Shown here piece after piece: positions 9,285 through 20,228 of a DNA stretch of 27,185 nucleotides. Numbering within the stretch: the stretch's first letter is position 1; each line of letters starts with the position of its first letter. The notes under the pieces were generated by a model. The model searched no databases and had not been told where the DNA came from. It saw nothing but the letters and a program-made list of their open reading frames with translations. The DNA comes from Chara braunii (Eukaryota > Streptophyta > Charophyceae > Charales > Characeae). Both the position numbers and the translations under genes were made by a program. The DNA is taken from the NCBI GenBank assembly GCA_003427395.1, contig BFEA01000482.1, positions 1,098,081 to 1,125,265 on the forward strand. The letters run 5' to 3'.

Positions 9285-9520
9285 AGTATGATAAATAGAA
9301 TAGTAATATGCAAACCTTGAATGTGACATAATAACAATTGCCCACATTTCGCAAAAACAAAGTGTTTGCGCTATATAATTTCTCTCTTTTGAAAATACTC
9401 TTTCAGTATGATAAAATACAATAGTAATATGCAAAACTTGTATGTGACATAATAACAATTGCCCACATTTTGCAGAAACAAAGTGTTTGCGCTCTATAAT
9501 TTCTCTCTTTTGAAAAGACT
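9285..9520. repeat. Two-copy tandem repeat, period 130 bp
   Basis: agtatgataaa at 9285 recurs at 9415, followed in both by agtaatatgcaaa, gtgacataataacaattgcc, and tttctctcttttgaaaa. Only a few substitutions separate the copies. The short minus-strand open frame here is simply the repeat read through. Confidence 0.9.
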
Positions 9521-10843
9521 TTGAAAGATTATAAATCACCAATTCAATTGTTTTAAATTTTTTTACGTGGCATACTCATTTTTTTTCTGGTGAGAGAATG
9601 AATTTTTATTTTTCTGTCTTCAGATAAACAAAAAGTCTAAACTTTATTTTTGATGTCAAACGTACGAATTTCGTTTTTCCATGTAATATTTATGAGACGC
9701 GTCTGTCCCAACAGTGATAAACTTATAGGACACGACCCTAAGTGACAACCTGGTGATAATAACGACTTTTGTTTTTCGAAAAGTCCATAAATTTGTCGAT
9801 ATTAAATATCACCCTTCATTCACCTCAAGGGTTATTCAAGGGATAAGATTTTATCTAAGCGAATGATGAAATACTCGCATCGTTTAAACATAAGTCCCTG
9901 TATGACTTGCTAATCTATCACAACCAGGTAATGCACCTTCTGGTTTGACCTACAAGTCACATATAGAGGGGTGGCCAACCCGACGGGTTGAGAGCTAGGT
10001 CTAGAAAATATGTAACCACCCAGGTAGTTGAATCTCTCCTCTCATTGTTTCACAAGTTAAAAGGGAACACCACTATAAAAGGGAAAACATGGTAGCAGGC
10101 AGATCGACTTGAAAGCAGGACTATGTCGGCTCTAACATAAATTTTAGGTGTTCACTTTCTAGAAAAAATGTTGCTGAAATTTTTACTACATCAAAAATAT
10201 GATAGTTCCAAAGTTTAATTAAGTAAAAAGACTTTCTCATGCACTCGATGTGATAAAAATTATGGGATGGGATTGTATCAAAATTTTATCGTCCGCCTAT
10301 AGATTTCGAGATGTGTTTACTAAATTTAAAAAGGATCGTAAAACTAACCAAAGTATTGGGTTCGTGTTCACCTGTGTGCGACTATGGATCATTTTCAATT
10401 AAGACAGTATTCTATAAGGACACTCTAAAAGTCTGCACGAGACTGCATATTATATATTATCTTGTAATAAAAGGTCGGTTTCCCAACCCAACTCTCATTC
10501 ACGTTAACAGTTATATAATAGAACGGACCCTACATTAAATGCTAGTTTTATTACTTACGTTGTCGTCTAAAATAACTGCATTGATTTAAAACTTCCCCAT
10601 GCGTGATTGTATAACATTGGATTGATTGACAAAAGAGAAGACTATATGACGAAAAATAGTTTAAAAGGTGTAAAGGTAAAAAAGTGAAAGTGAATAAAGG
10701 GTTGACCACTTTAGCATTACTATTCGTGTTTTGGTCATGTTTAAAGGCCACTGAAAGACCATTAATTTTTTGCTCAACCGAAAGACTCGTGTTAAACCAA
10801 CGGTCCAAACGCCACCGAAAACCCCTAGTCCCTGTGAGTTAGG
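9521..10843. other. Intergenic sequence, no gene seen
   Basis: AT-rich sequence with short open frames that show no recognisable domain. It contains a small perfect palindrome, caacccg-a-cgggttg, at 9976-9990. Nothing else stands out. Confidence 0.45.
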
Positions 10844-11289
10844 GCCGGGTTGTATGGAGGGACGGCGACCGTACAGAGGCGCCGGGTTGTACGGTGGCCG
10901 ACGGGTCCAATCCCGCCATTTTGCAAGCAACAACTTTGCCGATTTTTTGTGCTCAGAAAAAAACCATCAAAATGTCTGAAAATTTGAGGGTCCGTAGATT
11001 AGGTCGTGATCTTTCAGGGAAAAATATATATAAAAAAAATAAATCATTTTGACAGTGAAATATTCGCCGGGGCCGATTTGGTTCATTTTCGATTTTTGTC
11101 CAATCCCGCCATTTTGCAAGCGGTAACTTTGCCGGCTTTTAGTGCTCAGAAAAAACCATCAAAATATCTGAAAATTTGGAGGTCCGCAGATTAGGTCGTG
11201 ATCTTTCAAGAAAAAATATCAGAAAAAAAACAAACCATTTTGACGGTGAAATATTCGCCACACCGATTTGGTTTATTTTCGATTTTTGT
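10844..11289. repeat. Two-copy tandem repeat, period 193 bp, with GC-rich head
   Basis: gtccaatcccgccattttgc at 10905 recurs at 11098. Both copies continue through gctcagaaaaaa, ccatcaaaat, ggtcgtgatctttca, and cgatttttgtc. Just before, gccgggttgta occurs twice 37 bp apart (10844 and 10881). Short open frames in both strands follow the repeat and are not gene-like. Confidence 0.88.
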
Positions 11290-12443
11290 CGCAAATTCCG
11301 TACGGAGGCCCACCCGGTTTTCCACGCTGTACTACCGGTACCCATCGTGAAACGGCGCTACCGGTACACCTGAGGTTTTCTGACGTCAGGAGGACCGGTG
11401 GTTTAAAGCTACACTCATTCGGGACTTTGACACACACAACCTGATGATGTGTAGCCTTTGCTTACTTAGTTTTGGTTTTGGATTCGCGAGCTTCATGTTT
11501 CGTAAATGCTGCAAGATCTCTTGGTGAATTATAATGAGAAGTTGAGAACCCATTGCCTAAAAATATTATGCACCAGAATTGCACGTACATAACACCCATC
11601 TAGGAGAAAGAAGGATGCGGAGGGGAGACGGGGAATAAACAAAAAGGTAAAAATGAGGACGAAAAAGAAAGGGTGAGGAAAATGGCGACTATGCAAGAAT
11701 GAGCGAGGAGAGGACATTGACGAAAACCGAACACAATAAGACGAGCGTGAAAGAAAAGCCAGAAAAGGAGAGAGACATGTTACTGTCACTTACTGTGCAT
11801 ATTGTAGCACAGCCGGTCATGTGGCGAAACAGCTTTCCTCCTGTCGAGATCAACCTTCATCAAGAGATTGACCGACCACTCAACATGTTCTCTGCGCTCG
11901 TCCCCTCTTCAAGGCTGTCCAGGTGCATGAGCCTCCTCAACTATCTTTTACGTATATCCTTGTGAAATCCGCCTATTTCTTTTTAAACTCAGGTGTGACT
12001 GAGGACATACCCACCCAGATCATTCCCAAGTGTATGTGGCAGCAGTTATGCCAGGCCTTGATGAATTTAACATCAATCACCTGCAAAGTTAGACACTGGG
12101 GGGAAGGGGTGTGGGGGCCCCACAGCTCAAGATAGCAGACAGATGGGAACTTAGGCCTGACTGTCTCACCGAAAACATGCAAATGGCTGGCATAGCTCAG
12201 CGGTGCTAAGCCCCATCATCCAAACATAAGAAATGCCTCACCGCTGTCCTTAGGGACATACGTTAAAATTGGAACGCATAAATCGAGAAATGGTCCAAAT
12301 TAAGAAAAGAAAGGAAAGGACAAAAAAAGGAAATGCCTCGCCGCATTGGACAGTCATACCTCATGCCTGTACTACGACAGTCCAAAAGCCAACACGGGAG
12401 GGGAAATGGGTGCACTGGGCGGGGGGGCAGAAGATGTAGCCCT
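11290..12443. other. Intergenic sequence, no gene seen
   Basis: Begins with a GC-rich patch in which ctaccggtac occurs twice (near 11332 and 11358). The open frames up to 88 codons show no recognisable domain. I see nothing else that supports a gene. Confidence 0.4.
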
Positions 12444-12820
12444 CCATTCCCCACAACTGAGAAAACCCACATCATGCGTGCCTCACATAACATAGCACAG
12501 AATCACCGTGCCATGCCACACAGACGACGCTTTCTATGAAAACAATAGTAACCCTGCCTATAGCGCAGATAAACGTCTTGCGAGGGCCTGTGTTCCGCAT
12601 CGAAGTGCAAACAACAACTGGTTGGCGTTAGTCTTCCATTCCCCACAACTGAGCAAACGAACATCACGTGCGCCTCACATAACATAGCACAGAGTGCCAA
12701 GCCACACAGACAACACTCTCTATGGAAAAAATAGCAACCCTGCCTATGGCACCCATAAACGTCTTGCAAGGGCGTGTGTTTCACATCGAAGTGCAAACAA
12801 CATAGAGCTCGACTGGTTGG
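12444..12820. repeat. Two-copy tandem repeat, period 192 bp
   Basis: ccattccccacaactgag at 12444 recurs at 12636. The same order follows in both: cctcacataacatagcacag, ccacacagac, taaacgtcttgc, cgaagtgcaaacaac and ctggttgg. The copies differ by scattered substitutions and small indels. The sequence is unrelated to the 193-bp pair at 10905. Confidence 0.9.
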
Positions 12821-13488
12821 TGGCACTCAGTTCACAAGTCATGCAACCTGCCAAAGGTGTGGACTATACGCACAGTAACCCTAAACCAAAACAGCGCAAC
12901 CACCAACAGGCCTGTCTTGCTTGCTGCACCCATCACCTGCTAAACAATCAAACAAAGAAAAGCGCCCCAACCTGCCCTGGTCAGTTTCAAACCCGTACCT
13001 ACGATACGTGTGCAAATTCGAGACCCAGAACATGGCCCCGTGGGGCGCCATAAAAACAAAGCATAAAGGGCACAAAACCACACAAGAATCTGCGGTGCTG
13101 TGTTCTCCAGGTTCACCCCTGCTTACAGTTTCTCCACTTTCAGCCTTGCTCGGCGTCGCGCTTTCTCTATTTTTTTCGCAGGTACCTAAAATCGTAAACA
13201 AAATAGGCAACAGATAAATGAAAGTGTGCCCACCACATTCCTGAAGTGGAAAAATAAATTGGAGTACAGCAGTCCGTGTTCACGCATGCCACCTTAGCGA
13301 GTTGACACATGCGTCACCCCTGGGTAAACGAGACCCCCTTTCAGACCGGCCTGCCTCCTTCGCTACATACATCATTACACTGTCCGGGCTGCATCTAAGC
13401 ACGGAACGCGGTATAACAGTCCGGAGAAAAAGAAGTGCATAGGACAGATTTGGGTCTGTTGTACTCTCCAAGGTGGCAGTGCATCCAG
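12821..13488. other. Intergenic sequence, no gene seen
   Basis: Open frames of up to about 109 codons occur on both strands in overlapping positions, with no recognisable motif, so none is called. The next feature is a SINE. Confidence 0.4.
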
Positions 13489-13800
13489 CGGCCTAACTCA
13501 GCTGGTAAGGCTTGCAAGTGGCATTCAGGAGGTCGTCGGCTCAATCCCCATTGGCCTCATGTAGCTTCCTGGGCATGCTTGGCGCCCGCCACCCAGAGAT
13601 AGACCACTGGATCCCCCGATCGGCATTGAGCAGAGTCTGCTGATGTTCGTAGGGGAGGGAACCTGAGGGGAGGCACAGGGATTGGTCCTGTTGGCATAGT
13701 CCCTGATGCTACCAGCTGTCCCCTAGCCGGTATCGCCCACCTGCAGGTCGGGAGCAGCCCCCGCATGTTCTGTTCTGGTTGCTACGGGGTTCCCCGTATG
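13489..13800 (+). mobile_element. tRNA-derived SINE, copy 2
   Basis: This copy has an A-box-like TAACTCAGCTGG (13494-13505), one mismatch from consensus. A B-box-like GGCTCAATCC follows at about 13538-13547, inside a tRNA-like head that starts ggcc and ends near ttggcc. The following body (gcaagtggcattcagga, cttcctgggcatgcttggcg, cattgagcagagtctgctgatg, gatgctacc, ggggttccccgta) matches the minus-strand copy at 7304-7660. Beyond 13800 a GTAGGTAGGTAG stretch may be the simple-repeat tail. Non-coding; a SINE would depend on a partner LINE. Confidence 0.82.
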
Positions 13801-14716
13801 CCTACAATTAGGAGTAGTGGTAGGTAGGTAGTGTGAGGTGAAATTGAGAGAAGAATATAGCTTGATTAAAGAGAGAAAAAAGGTGACAGTGCATCAATGG
13901 CAGAACTCGGATACACTAGTAATTCTCAAATACAATGCGATTTGTAACTGTGTTTTTTTGTTTTTTTTGGTGGTGGTGGTGGGGGGGGAGGTGGCGGAAA
14001 AAGCAAGGAATCCAATTCGTAACTGTCAAAGGTCCTTTTCTTTCTTTCTTATTTGTATTAATAATTTAATATATTCATTCAAATGAAAATTTGTGGCCCC
14101 TTCGAAAACGTGGATACTTACAACTCACCACTCAGGTGTAACATTTTTTTTTTTTTTTTTTTTTTTAACAATTGGAATTCACACTGATTCTAATTATGCA
14201 AATGGTAACAATTTCTAAATATGCATATGGCAACAATTTCTAATGTACAAAAGGGACCTCGTACCAGTGGGTGCACATGCACTACATTTGCCCCTGGCCA
14301 TCCTGGCCATCTGTGTCACACACATAAAAGGTAGAACCTTGTTTGTATATATAAGATACTATGCAGGTTTTCTTCTCTCTTCATACTATGCAGGTTTCCT
14401 TTTCTCTTCATTTGGAAAACTTTGCCAGCTTTGGGACTGCCTGCTAAACCGGGGACCAACTCCCACATGTACCATTGAGTCAGCTGAGCTTTCGACGAAC
14501 TGCAACATTGAGCAAACACACATATCCTTGGAGGCACTGAGGAACGGGCCGCTGCCTTTATCGAACATCCAGAACAGAAAGAATATGCGCTCATGCCTTT
14601 TTTAAGCATGAAAATGGTTTTGTACGGAAAAGAAAGATCGGTTCCCTCAATCTGAACTGAGGTTTGCTGCTCTCTCTCTCTCGGGAGGGCAGACGGGGGG
14701 CAAAGAGGGTGGGGGA
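13801..14716. other. Intergenic sequence with simple repeats, no gene seen
   Basis: Holds T runs (13945-13965 and 14144-14166), a G-rich tract (13969-13995), a 27-bp two-copy repeat starting atactatgcagg at 14356 and 14383, and a CT run at 14670-14682. No coding region is convincing. Confidence 0.45.
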
Positions 14717-15348
14717 NNNNNNNNNNNNNNNNNNNNNNNNNNNNNNNNNNNNNNNNNNNNNNNNNNNNNNNNNNNNNNNNNNNNNNNNNNNNNNNNNNNN
14801 NNNNNNNNNNNNNNNNNNNNNNNNNNNNNNNNNNNNNNNNNNNNNNNNNNNNNNNNNNNNNNNNNNNNNNNNNNNNNNNNNNNNNNNNNNNNNNNNNNNN
14901 NNNNNNNNNNNNNNNNNNNNNNNNNNNNNNNNNNNNNNNNNNNNNNNNNNNNNNNNNNNNNNNNNNNNNNNNNNNNNNNNNNNNNNNNNNNNNNNNNNNN
15001 NNNNNNNNNNNNNNNNNNNNNNNNNNNNNNNNNNNNNNNNNNNNNNNNNNNNNNNNNNNNNNNNNNNNNNNNNNNNNNNNNNNNNNNNNNNNNNNNNNNN
15101 NNNNNNNNNNNNNNNNNNNNNNNNNNNNNNNNNNNNNNNNNNNNNNNNNNNNNNNNNNNNNNNNNNNNNNNNNNNNNNNNNNNNNNNNNNNNNNNNNNNN
15201 NNNNNNNNNNNNNNNNNNNNNNNNNNNNNNNNNNNNNNNNNNNNNNNNNNNNNNNNNNNNNNNNNNNNNNNNNNNNNNNNNNNNNNNNNNNNNNNNNNNN
15301 NNNNNNNNNNNNNNNNNNNNNNNNNNNNNNNNNNNNNNNNNNNNNNNN
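14717..15348. other. Assembly gap (632 N)
   Basis: A continuous run of N. Open frames that appear to span it are artefacts. The flanks are a CT run on the left and a GAA microsatellite on the right, so low-complexity sequence probably caused the break. Confidence 0.99.
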
Positions 15349-15366
15349 CTACACTTCCATACAACG

Positions 15367-15446
15367 TAAGAAGGAAGAAGAAGAATGAGGAGGAGAAGAA
15401 GCAGAAGAAGAAGAAGAAGAAGAAGAAGAAGAAGAAGAAGAAGAAA
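15367..15446. repeat. GAA microsatellite
   Basis: Imperfect GAA/GGA triplets become a pure GAA run from about 15402 to 15446, right after the gap. It yields poly-Arg or poly-Lys open frames that are not genes. Confidence 0.95.
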
Positions 15447-15708
15447 ACATAAAACATACCTGCTGCACGCTGGAGGGCGGGGGGGATGGCTTTGCTGCAC
15501 GACGATGACAATGACAACGGCCACAGGCGACAACAGCGGGGGCATTGGCTTCTTGACGGAACGGCTGGTGAGTCGGGGGGAAGCAGGATGTCGAAGGCGG
15601 GAGGCCTCCTCAAAGTTTCAAAAACGGATGCCTCATCTGGGCCGTCGATCTTTCGAGATCAGCGGTCCAGAGAGGCAAAACTCAGAGGCTTCCCTACCGG
15701 ACCCGTTT

Positions 15709-15774
15709 CAATTTTTTTTGGGGCCAGGAGGCCCCCACAACCTGCGTGGGGGCCTCCTGGCCCCAAAAAAATTG
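15709..15774. repeat. Long near-perfect palindrome (30-bp arms, 7-base loop)
   Basis: The left arm 15709-15738 (caa, eight T, then ggggccaggaggcccccac) is the reverse complement of 15746-15774, apart from one extra T in the left T run. The loop is aacctgc. Weaker pairing may continue outwards (ccgtttcaa against ttgattcgg). A smaller hairpin, GATCT-TTCG-AGATC, lies at 15647-15660. No coding role is seen. Confidence 0.9.
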
Positions 15775-16555
15775 ATTCGGCATTATTTCGGCTATGCTCT
15801 ATAGCCGACCGAGGGGCAACGGGCCCAGTTCTGGTTGGGGGTGGACTCCCCGGTGGGACCAGGTTTACAGCCCTGAATCAAAAGCAATTGTGGAAAACGG
15901 AAATTGTGAGACGGCTTGTTTTGTAAAGTTCGGTTATACCTTACATGTTGTTTGATGGTTGACTTCAATGACTTGCAATCTTGTTGAGCCGGCCGAATGG
16001 GTAGTTTACTAATTTGATTATTAACAAAAACGTCCTGACGAGTCGTAAGCAAAACATCTTTCGCAAACTCAAATTTTTTTTCCTTTTAAGGGCAACGGCC
16101 GTGAGATGTCATCATTTGAACTAACCTGCCCTAGGTAATTCAAATTTGCAGTATTTCTGTCATCTGCTTCATCTACTTCACGCAGAGTTTGAACTCAGGT
16201 CTGTATTTTGCAATACAATCTCACAAAGCTTCTTGTGTACGCTGATATCAGGTTGGGGAAACTACTTCAGCAAGGGAAAACGCCGACACGGTAATAGGAA
16301 GTAATGACTCTAAGGGGTGTGTAGACATGTTCAAAATCAACATGCACTGGAGCATTAACGGAAAACATGTGGAGAAAAATCACCACCCCATCTGCAACGA
16401 GACACGAAAAATGACCGAGTGGCCAATCATTGTACCCGTGTGCTTCCCATTGACGATCACACAGTGTAGCAAGTTGTGAGTTTATCATTTTTGTTTCCAA
16501 ATACAGTCAAATTGTTTCTGTAACACGAATCGCACACACACACACACACATCGCT

Positions 16556-16596
<41 letters not shown>

Positions 16597-17792
16597 CCAA
16601 GCACGCTACCTCCCTAACACAAATCGTGCAAATGGTGCAGCTACAAACTTATGAACAACACCGGCCAGACAATATTGAAAATCCAACAAAATTACTTCAT
16701 CATATGCACGCAAGAATATCCTATGGCTATCACACAGCAGACTCCAGCCTGAAAACAGTAAAAATTGAAAATGTACAAGTCATTGAAGTCAACACTTTTT
16801 GCAATCCTGAAAAAAAAACATAAAGAATCCAGTCAATTCTTAAGCACCCAAGTGTTTTCACAGCATTGTCGCAGCGGTCAAAGTGGAGGGTGATGAACCA
16901 AACATACATGGGCCTCATGAGCTGGAATGGAGTTGCAGTCACAGTTAGAAGAGGATGACTAAATAAATGGTAGTAACAGGGAACGAAATCCAGGGAGAAA
17001 GTAAAGTCTACGAAAAGAATTGCATTTCACATCGACCATTCCATGTCATGAGGTACTCATTGGTGCCACCAGTTTGAAACCACAAACGAAGTAGAGAAAA
17101 CTGATAGAAAACAAGTCTTTTCACTGTGTGATGACCTGCAAAAACACTGCTGATTTGTGAGTCTTGCATATGGAATGTGTGCCGAGCCGAGATTCCTGCT
17201 TTCTGCTGATTACCAAGTCTTGTGTGTGAACGCACTTGCTGGTTTCCTTGTGCCTGTCTGAGTGCATGTCTGCCTGAGTGTGTGTGTGACCCGCTAGGGT
17301 ACTTGTTTGTTTGAGAGGCCCTTGGACGAGTACTTACCTGTGGCCATGACTTTGGGGGTTGCAGCGGGGAACCACTCAAGTAGCATAGGCAAGCACTCAA
17401 GGAGCACTAAGTACGCCGGCGTAGATTAGGGTAGTACTTGAGTAGCGGAGGCCAAGCAAGAGAAGACAAAAAGTTAGGACCTTTGGAGGCCATGTGGACT
17501 GAGTCCAGTAGACCTAGGTCTAGGGTACCAGTCCTGAAGTCTGAGTCTAGGGCCTGTAGCGGGACGATATCAGACCTGCAATGATGTTTCCCTCCAAAAG
17601 GGAGGAGGTATCGGTTGCTTGGGAGGCCACACACAGCCTGGACGTAACCGCCCAAGAGGCAAGTTGCCTGCTATACCTTGGAGGAGAGCACTAGGCTCAT
17701 CCTCAATTTGCCGTGTGCACGTTTGGGTGTCATGGTGCTGGAGCCCGTGGTGGTAGAGCGCTGGGAGGAACACCTGGCCATCCACCTCGGCT
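15775..17792. other. Unassigned sequence, no gene seen
   Basis: Holds a CA microsatellite at 16533-16593 (interrupted by tcgctcgcgc). The minus strand between about 17812 and 17008 has two long open frames with few stops between them, but I recognise no domain in either. Nothing else supports a gene. Confidence 0.4.
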
Positions 17793-18168
17793 ATGGTGGA
17801 CCGGACCAGCAAGGAGGAGGAGGAAGAATGGGTTGACGAGGAGAGTGGTAGGGGTACTTACTGGCTCTATGGTGGACATCATCTCAATCCTTTGGTAGGC
17901 GCTGCACCTGGAAGGCCCCAGCGGGGGTTGTGCTACATTGAGAAGGCTTTAGGGCAGAGTCAGGCAGGGCGGCCTGAAGTGCAGAGGACATATCTGCATT
18001 TGCGTTGTCTTGTGAACATCAGGGCAGGGCCGCTAGTAGTCCGCCTTAGCCATGACCTACCGGAGGAGGTAGTAGAAGGTCATGGTTATGATGGATCTCA
18101 TGTACTGCTGGCAGTAAGAGGGAGCTTCAGACATTGGTTCTGGTTCAGCAATTCATTGTTATCATTAT
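17793..18168 (+). other. Open stretch of unknown nature running into element 2
   Basis: From an ATG at 17793 the frame stays open through KEEEEEWVDEES and DLPEEVVEGHGYDGSHVLL until the LTR of element 2 begins at 18169, where it continues by chance to 18230. I recognise no family. It could be a fragment of a host exon or another transposon cut by the insertion, or chance. Confidence that it is a real coding remnant is low. Confidence 0.15.
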
Positions 18169-19156
18169 TGAAATCAGACTTGCTTTCAACTTCTCGTCCG
18201 ACATGCATGCACACAGATGCCGATGGCTGACAACTCTCACAAGGCAGAATCAGCAACAAGCATGAGATGGCGCACAACGCCCACACACAGAACTCAGATA
18301 TATGGCCCTTGGCCAGAAACTCAATATACGCCAACTTGTCACAGCTTGCAGCTATGGCGTCTGAACGCCCGTCTGAAAATCCCACCCATACACTGTATCC
18401 ACGATCAGACACTTGACCTCACTCGCACGCAGATACACAGACGATAGGATCCACCCTGAATGTCCGCGAACTCAAACACTAAGTCCTATCTGTTGACGTC
18501 AGCAACCTGGCGGGTATGGCCGCCGTCGTCCTCGTCTACTAGCAGCTATGGCCGCTGGCCTCTTCTTCTTCCGGCACCTGCAGACCTCCAATGCACAAGT
18601 CGCACTAGCAGCGCTTCCGCATGGCTCACAGGCGAATGAATGACTGGCTTGGCGCTGCTGCTTTATTTTTACCGTTTCGATGATGGTCTGGCCTGCCTGT
18701 GGTCCCAAGCCCAGGGTGTGCACAGTCCTACTTGGTACTTGCTGACTAGACTAGGTAGGACTGGGACTGGGGACTGCTGACTGAACTAGGTAGACTGCCT
18801 CCTACAGCTCCGAAGAGCCAGCTTCGACGGTTCTAGAAGGTCCTAGGCGACTTAGGACTGACCCTTCGCTATACCTAGAGCTACGACTTCCCTTGCTGAC
18901 TCAGCTTGGTCAACTGACTTCTAGAAGGACCTAGGCTAGACCGATAGACCGACTCCTAGGACTACTAATCCTAAGGACTACGGTTCAAGTCATGACGACC
19001 CAACTAACGCAGGAAGCACTAACCTATGACGTTTTAGGGACAGGTCGCGGGTTTGAGGCTTACGGGGTCTACGAGTAGCTGTACAGGGGTAGGGATAGAT
19101 CCACAGATCAAGCCCTTGGATCTGCACTGTCCCACAATCTGGGTGAGACCGTTTCA
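18169..19156 (-). repeat. 3' LTR of element 2
   Basis: Matches 22910-23892 throughout, with roughly one difference in ten in the stretch I compared by eye (the first 75 bases) plus small indels. It is bounded by TG at 18169-18170 and CA at 19155-19156. The LTR TATA position is degenerate here (TAAAAATAAA on the minus strand, 18662-18671). The middle (18720-18960) is rich in ctagg and gact repeats. Confidence 0.9.
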
Positions 19157-19169
19157 CTCCTGCCGTCCT
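19157..19169 (-). other. Polypurine tract of element 2
   Basis: The minus strand reads AGGACGGCAGGAG directly before the LTR start TGAAACGG. It shares the core CGGCAGGA with element 1's tract at 256-268. Confidence 0.75.
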
Positions 19170-19283
19170 AAATTCGAGGTCCTCCGAGAACTCTCTAATC
19201 CAAGGCTGGACATGTACCCTTCCTCACCCTCTCATAGGCATGCACTATGTCGGGAACGGTCTCTAAAAGCTTAGTTCTGGTGA

Positions 19284-19510
19284 CTATCTATCGTCCTCGG
19301 GTTCTTGGTAAGCAAACCTAACTTTATATTGCTTCTGGGGACGACCCCGACCTCCAGTCCTAAAAAACGTCTTCCTCCATTCCCTTTGACTTCTAGGACA
19401 TGCCCTGGCACTCTGTAAGCGGGCAAGAGCTTCTGTGAGATGTTTTCTTCTGGTGAAAATTCTAAAGACTAGACCCACTCTAGGTCGCCTACCTGAGACT
19501 TTGAAGGTCG
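19284..19510 (-). pseudogene. Integrase SH3-like tail and chromodomain remnant
   Basis: One frame gives QVGDLEWV-stop-SLEFSPEENISQKL, the integrase C-terminal block also seen in element 1. The other (19478-19284) ends KQYKVRFAYQEPEDDR, the second half of a chromodomain. The normal spacer and first half of the chromodomain are missing, so a deletion joined the two. Confidence 0.6.
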
Positions 19511-19829
19511 GTGATGCTTGTTTGCTTGTTCAATCATGCGAAGATGGGCCTTTCTAAGGTTTTCGACCACCCAACTTCCTTTTCGTGCTGCAAAGCAAAT
19601 TCTCTAGTACCGAGAGGTAACCTTTGAATAGCTGCTGCAATATCTTATTCACCTGCTCTATCAGACCGTTCGTCTTTGGATGACGACTTGACGACATCAA
19701 TAGGTTAAGAGCAGTAGACCTTCATAAGGCCTTGCCAATTCTGATCCGTAAAACGCGTGTCTCTATCACTAACTATTGACAGCGGTATGCCATGCTCGCT
19801 TGCCCAAAAATCAACGAACTTGGCTATGA
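19511..19829 (-). pseudogene. Integrase catalytic core, second half, frameshifted
   Basis: Minus-strand frames give SEHGIPLSIVSDRDTRFT near 19750-19800, containing the second catalytic Asp, and then, after a frameshift, PKTNGLIEQVNKILQQLF with the third catalytic residue, Glu. Stops follow. Confidence 0.7.
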
Positions 19830-20228
19830 CTAAGTCAATTCTTGCCTCTGCAGGTAGTGGTACAAAACTGCATTTTTGCTAAATCGGTCTACTATGACCA
19901 TGACTTGGCTTTTGTCATGCCTACTCCTAACTCCGGTATCCATAAAATCTATGGAAAAATACTCTCCGGGTCCTGTTAGAATAGGCAAGGGTCGGAGAAG
20001 ACCCAACGAGGCTCGTGTCGTTGTCTTGTTGCGTTGGCAGACTTTACAGCTGCCAACATATTCTATGCAGTCAGCTTTCATGTCGGGCCATGTATACGAC
20101 ATCCTAAGGTTGGCCAAGGTCTTTTGCCAACCAAAGTGCCCTTCTTTATCATGGCATTCCCCTAAGATCAAGCTACCGATCTCCTCATTATTGGGGACAC
20201 ACAGTCTATCAACGACATTGGTCTTCAA
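19830..20228 (-). pseudogene. Integrase N-terminal zinc finger and start of catalytic core
   Basis: This 132-residue open stretch has the HHCC finger at H26, H31, C61 and C64 (ECHDKEGHFG and CKVCQRNK), then LGLLRPLPILTGPGEYFSID with the first catalytic Asp D94 and the VIVDRFSKNA block. It is similar to, but clearly diverged from, the integrase of element 1, so the two are related families. Confidence 0.85.

Noticed and set aside
12188-12216. A-box-like TAGCTCAGCGG as a possible tRNA gene or third SINE
   Set aside because: No B box or acceptor stem follows at tRNA spacing, and the downstream sequence does not match the SINE body.
7661-12820. CRISPR-like or satellite arrays
   Set aside because: Each repeat is present only twice, with no spacers of uniform size; the window is eukaryotic.
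12503-13217. Open frames of 98-119 codons on both strands
   Set aside because: Overlap each other in opposite strands, partly follow the 192-bp tandem repeat, and contain no recognisable motif.
14316-15613. Open frames of 260-410 codons across the N gap on both strands
   Set aside because: They exist only because N codons are read as unknown residues; the visible ends are low-complexity (poly-Leu, poly-Phe or poly-Lys from the GAA repeat).
18164-18168. ttat on both sides of element 2 as a definite target duplication
   Set aside because: Only four bases in a TTA-rich right flank, so chance is likely; mentioned as possible only.
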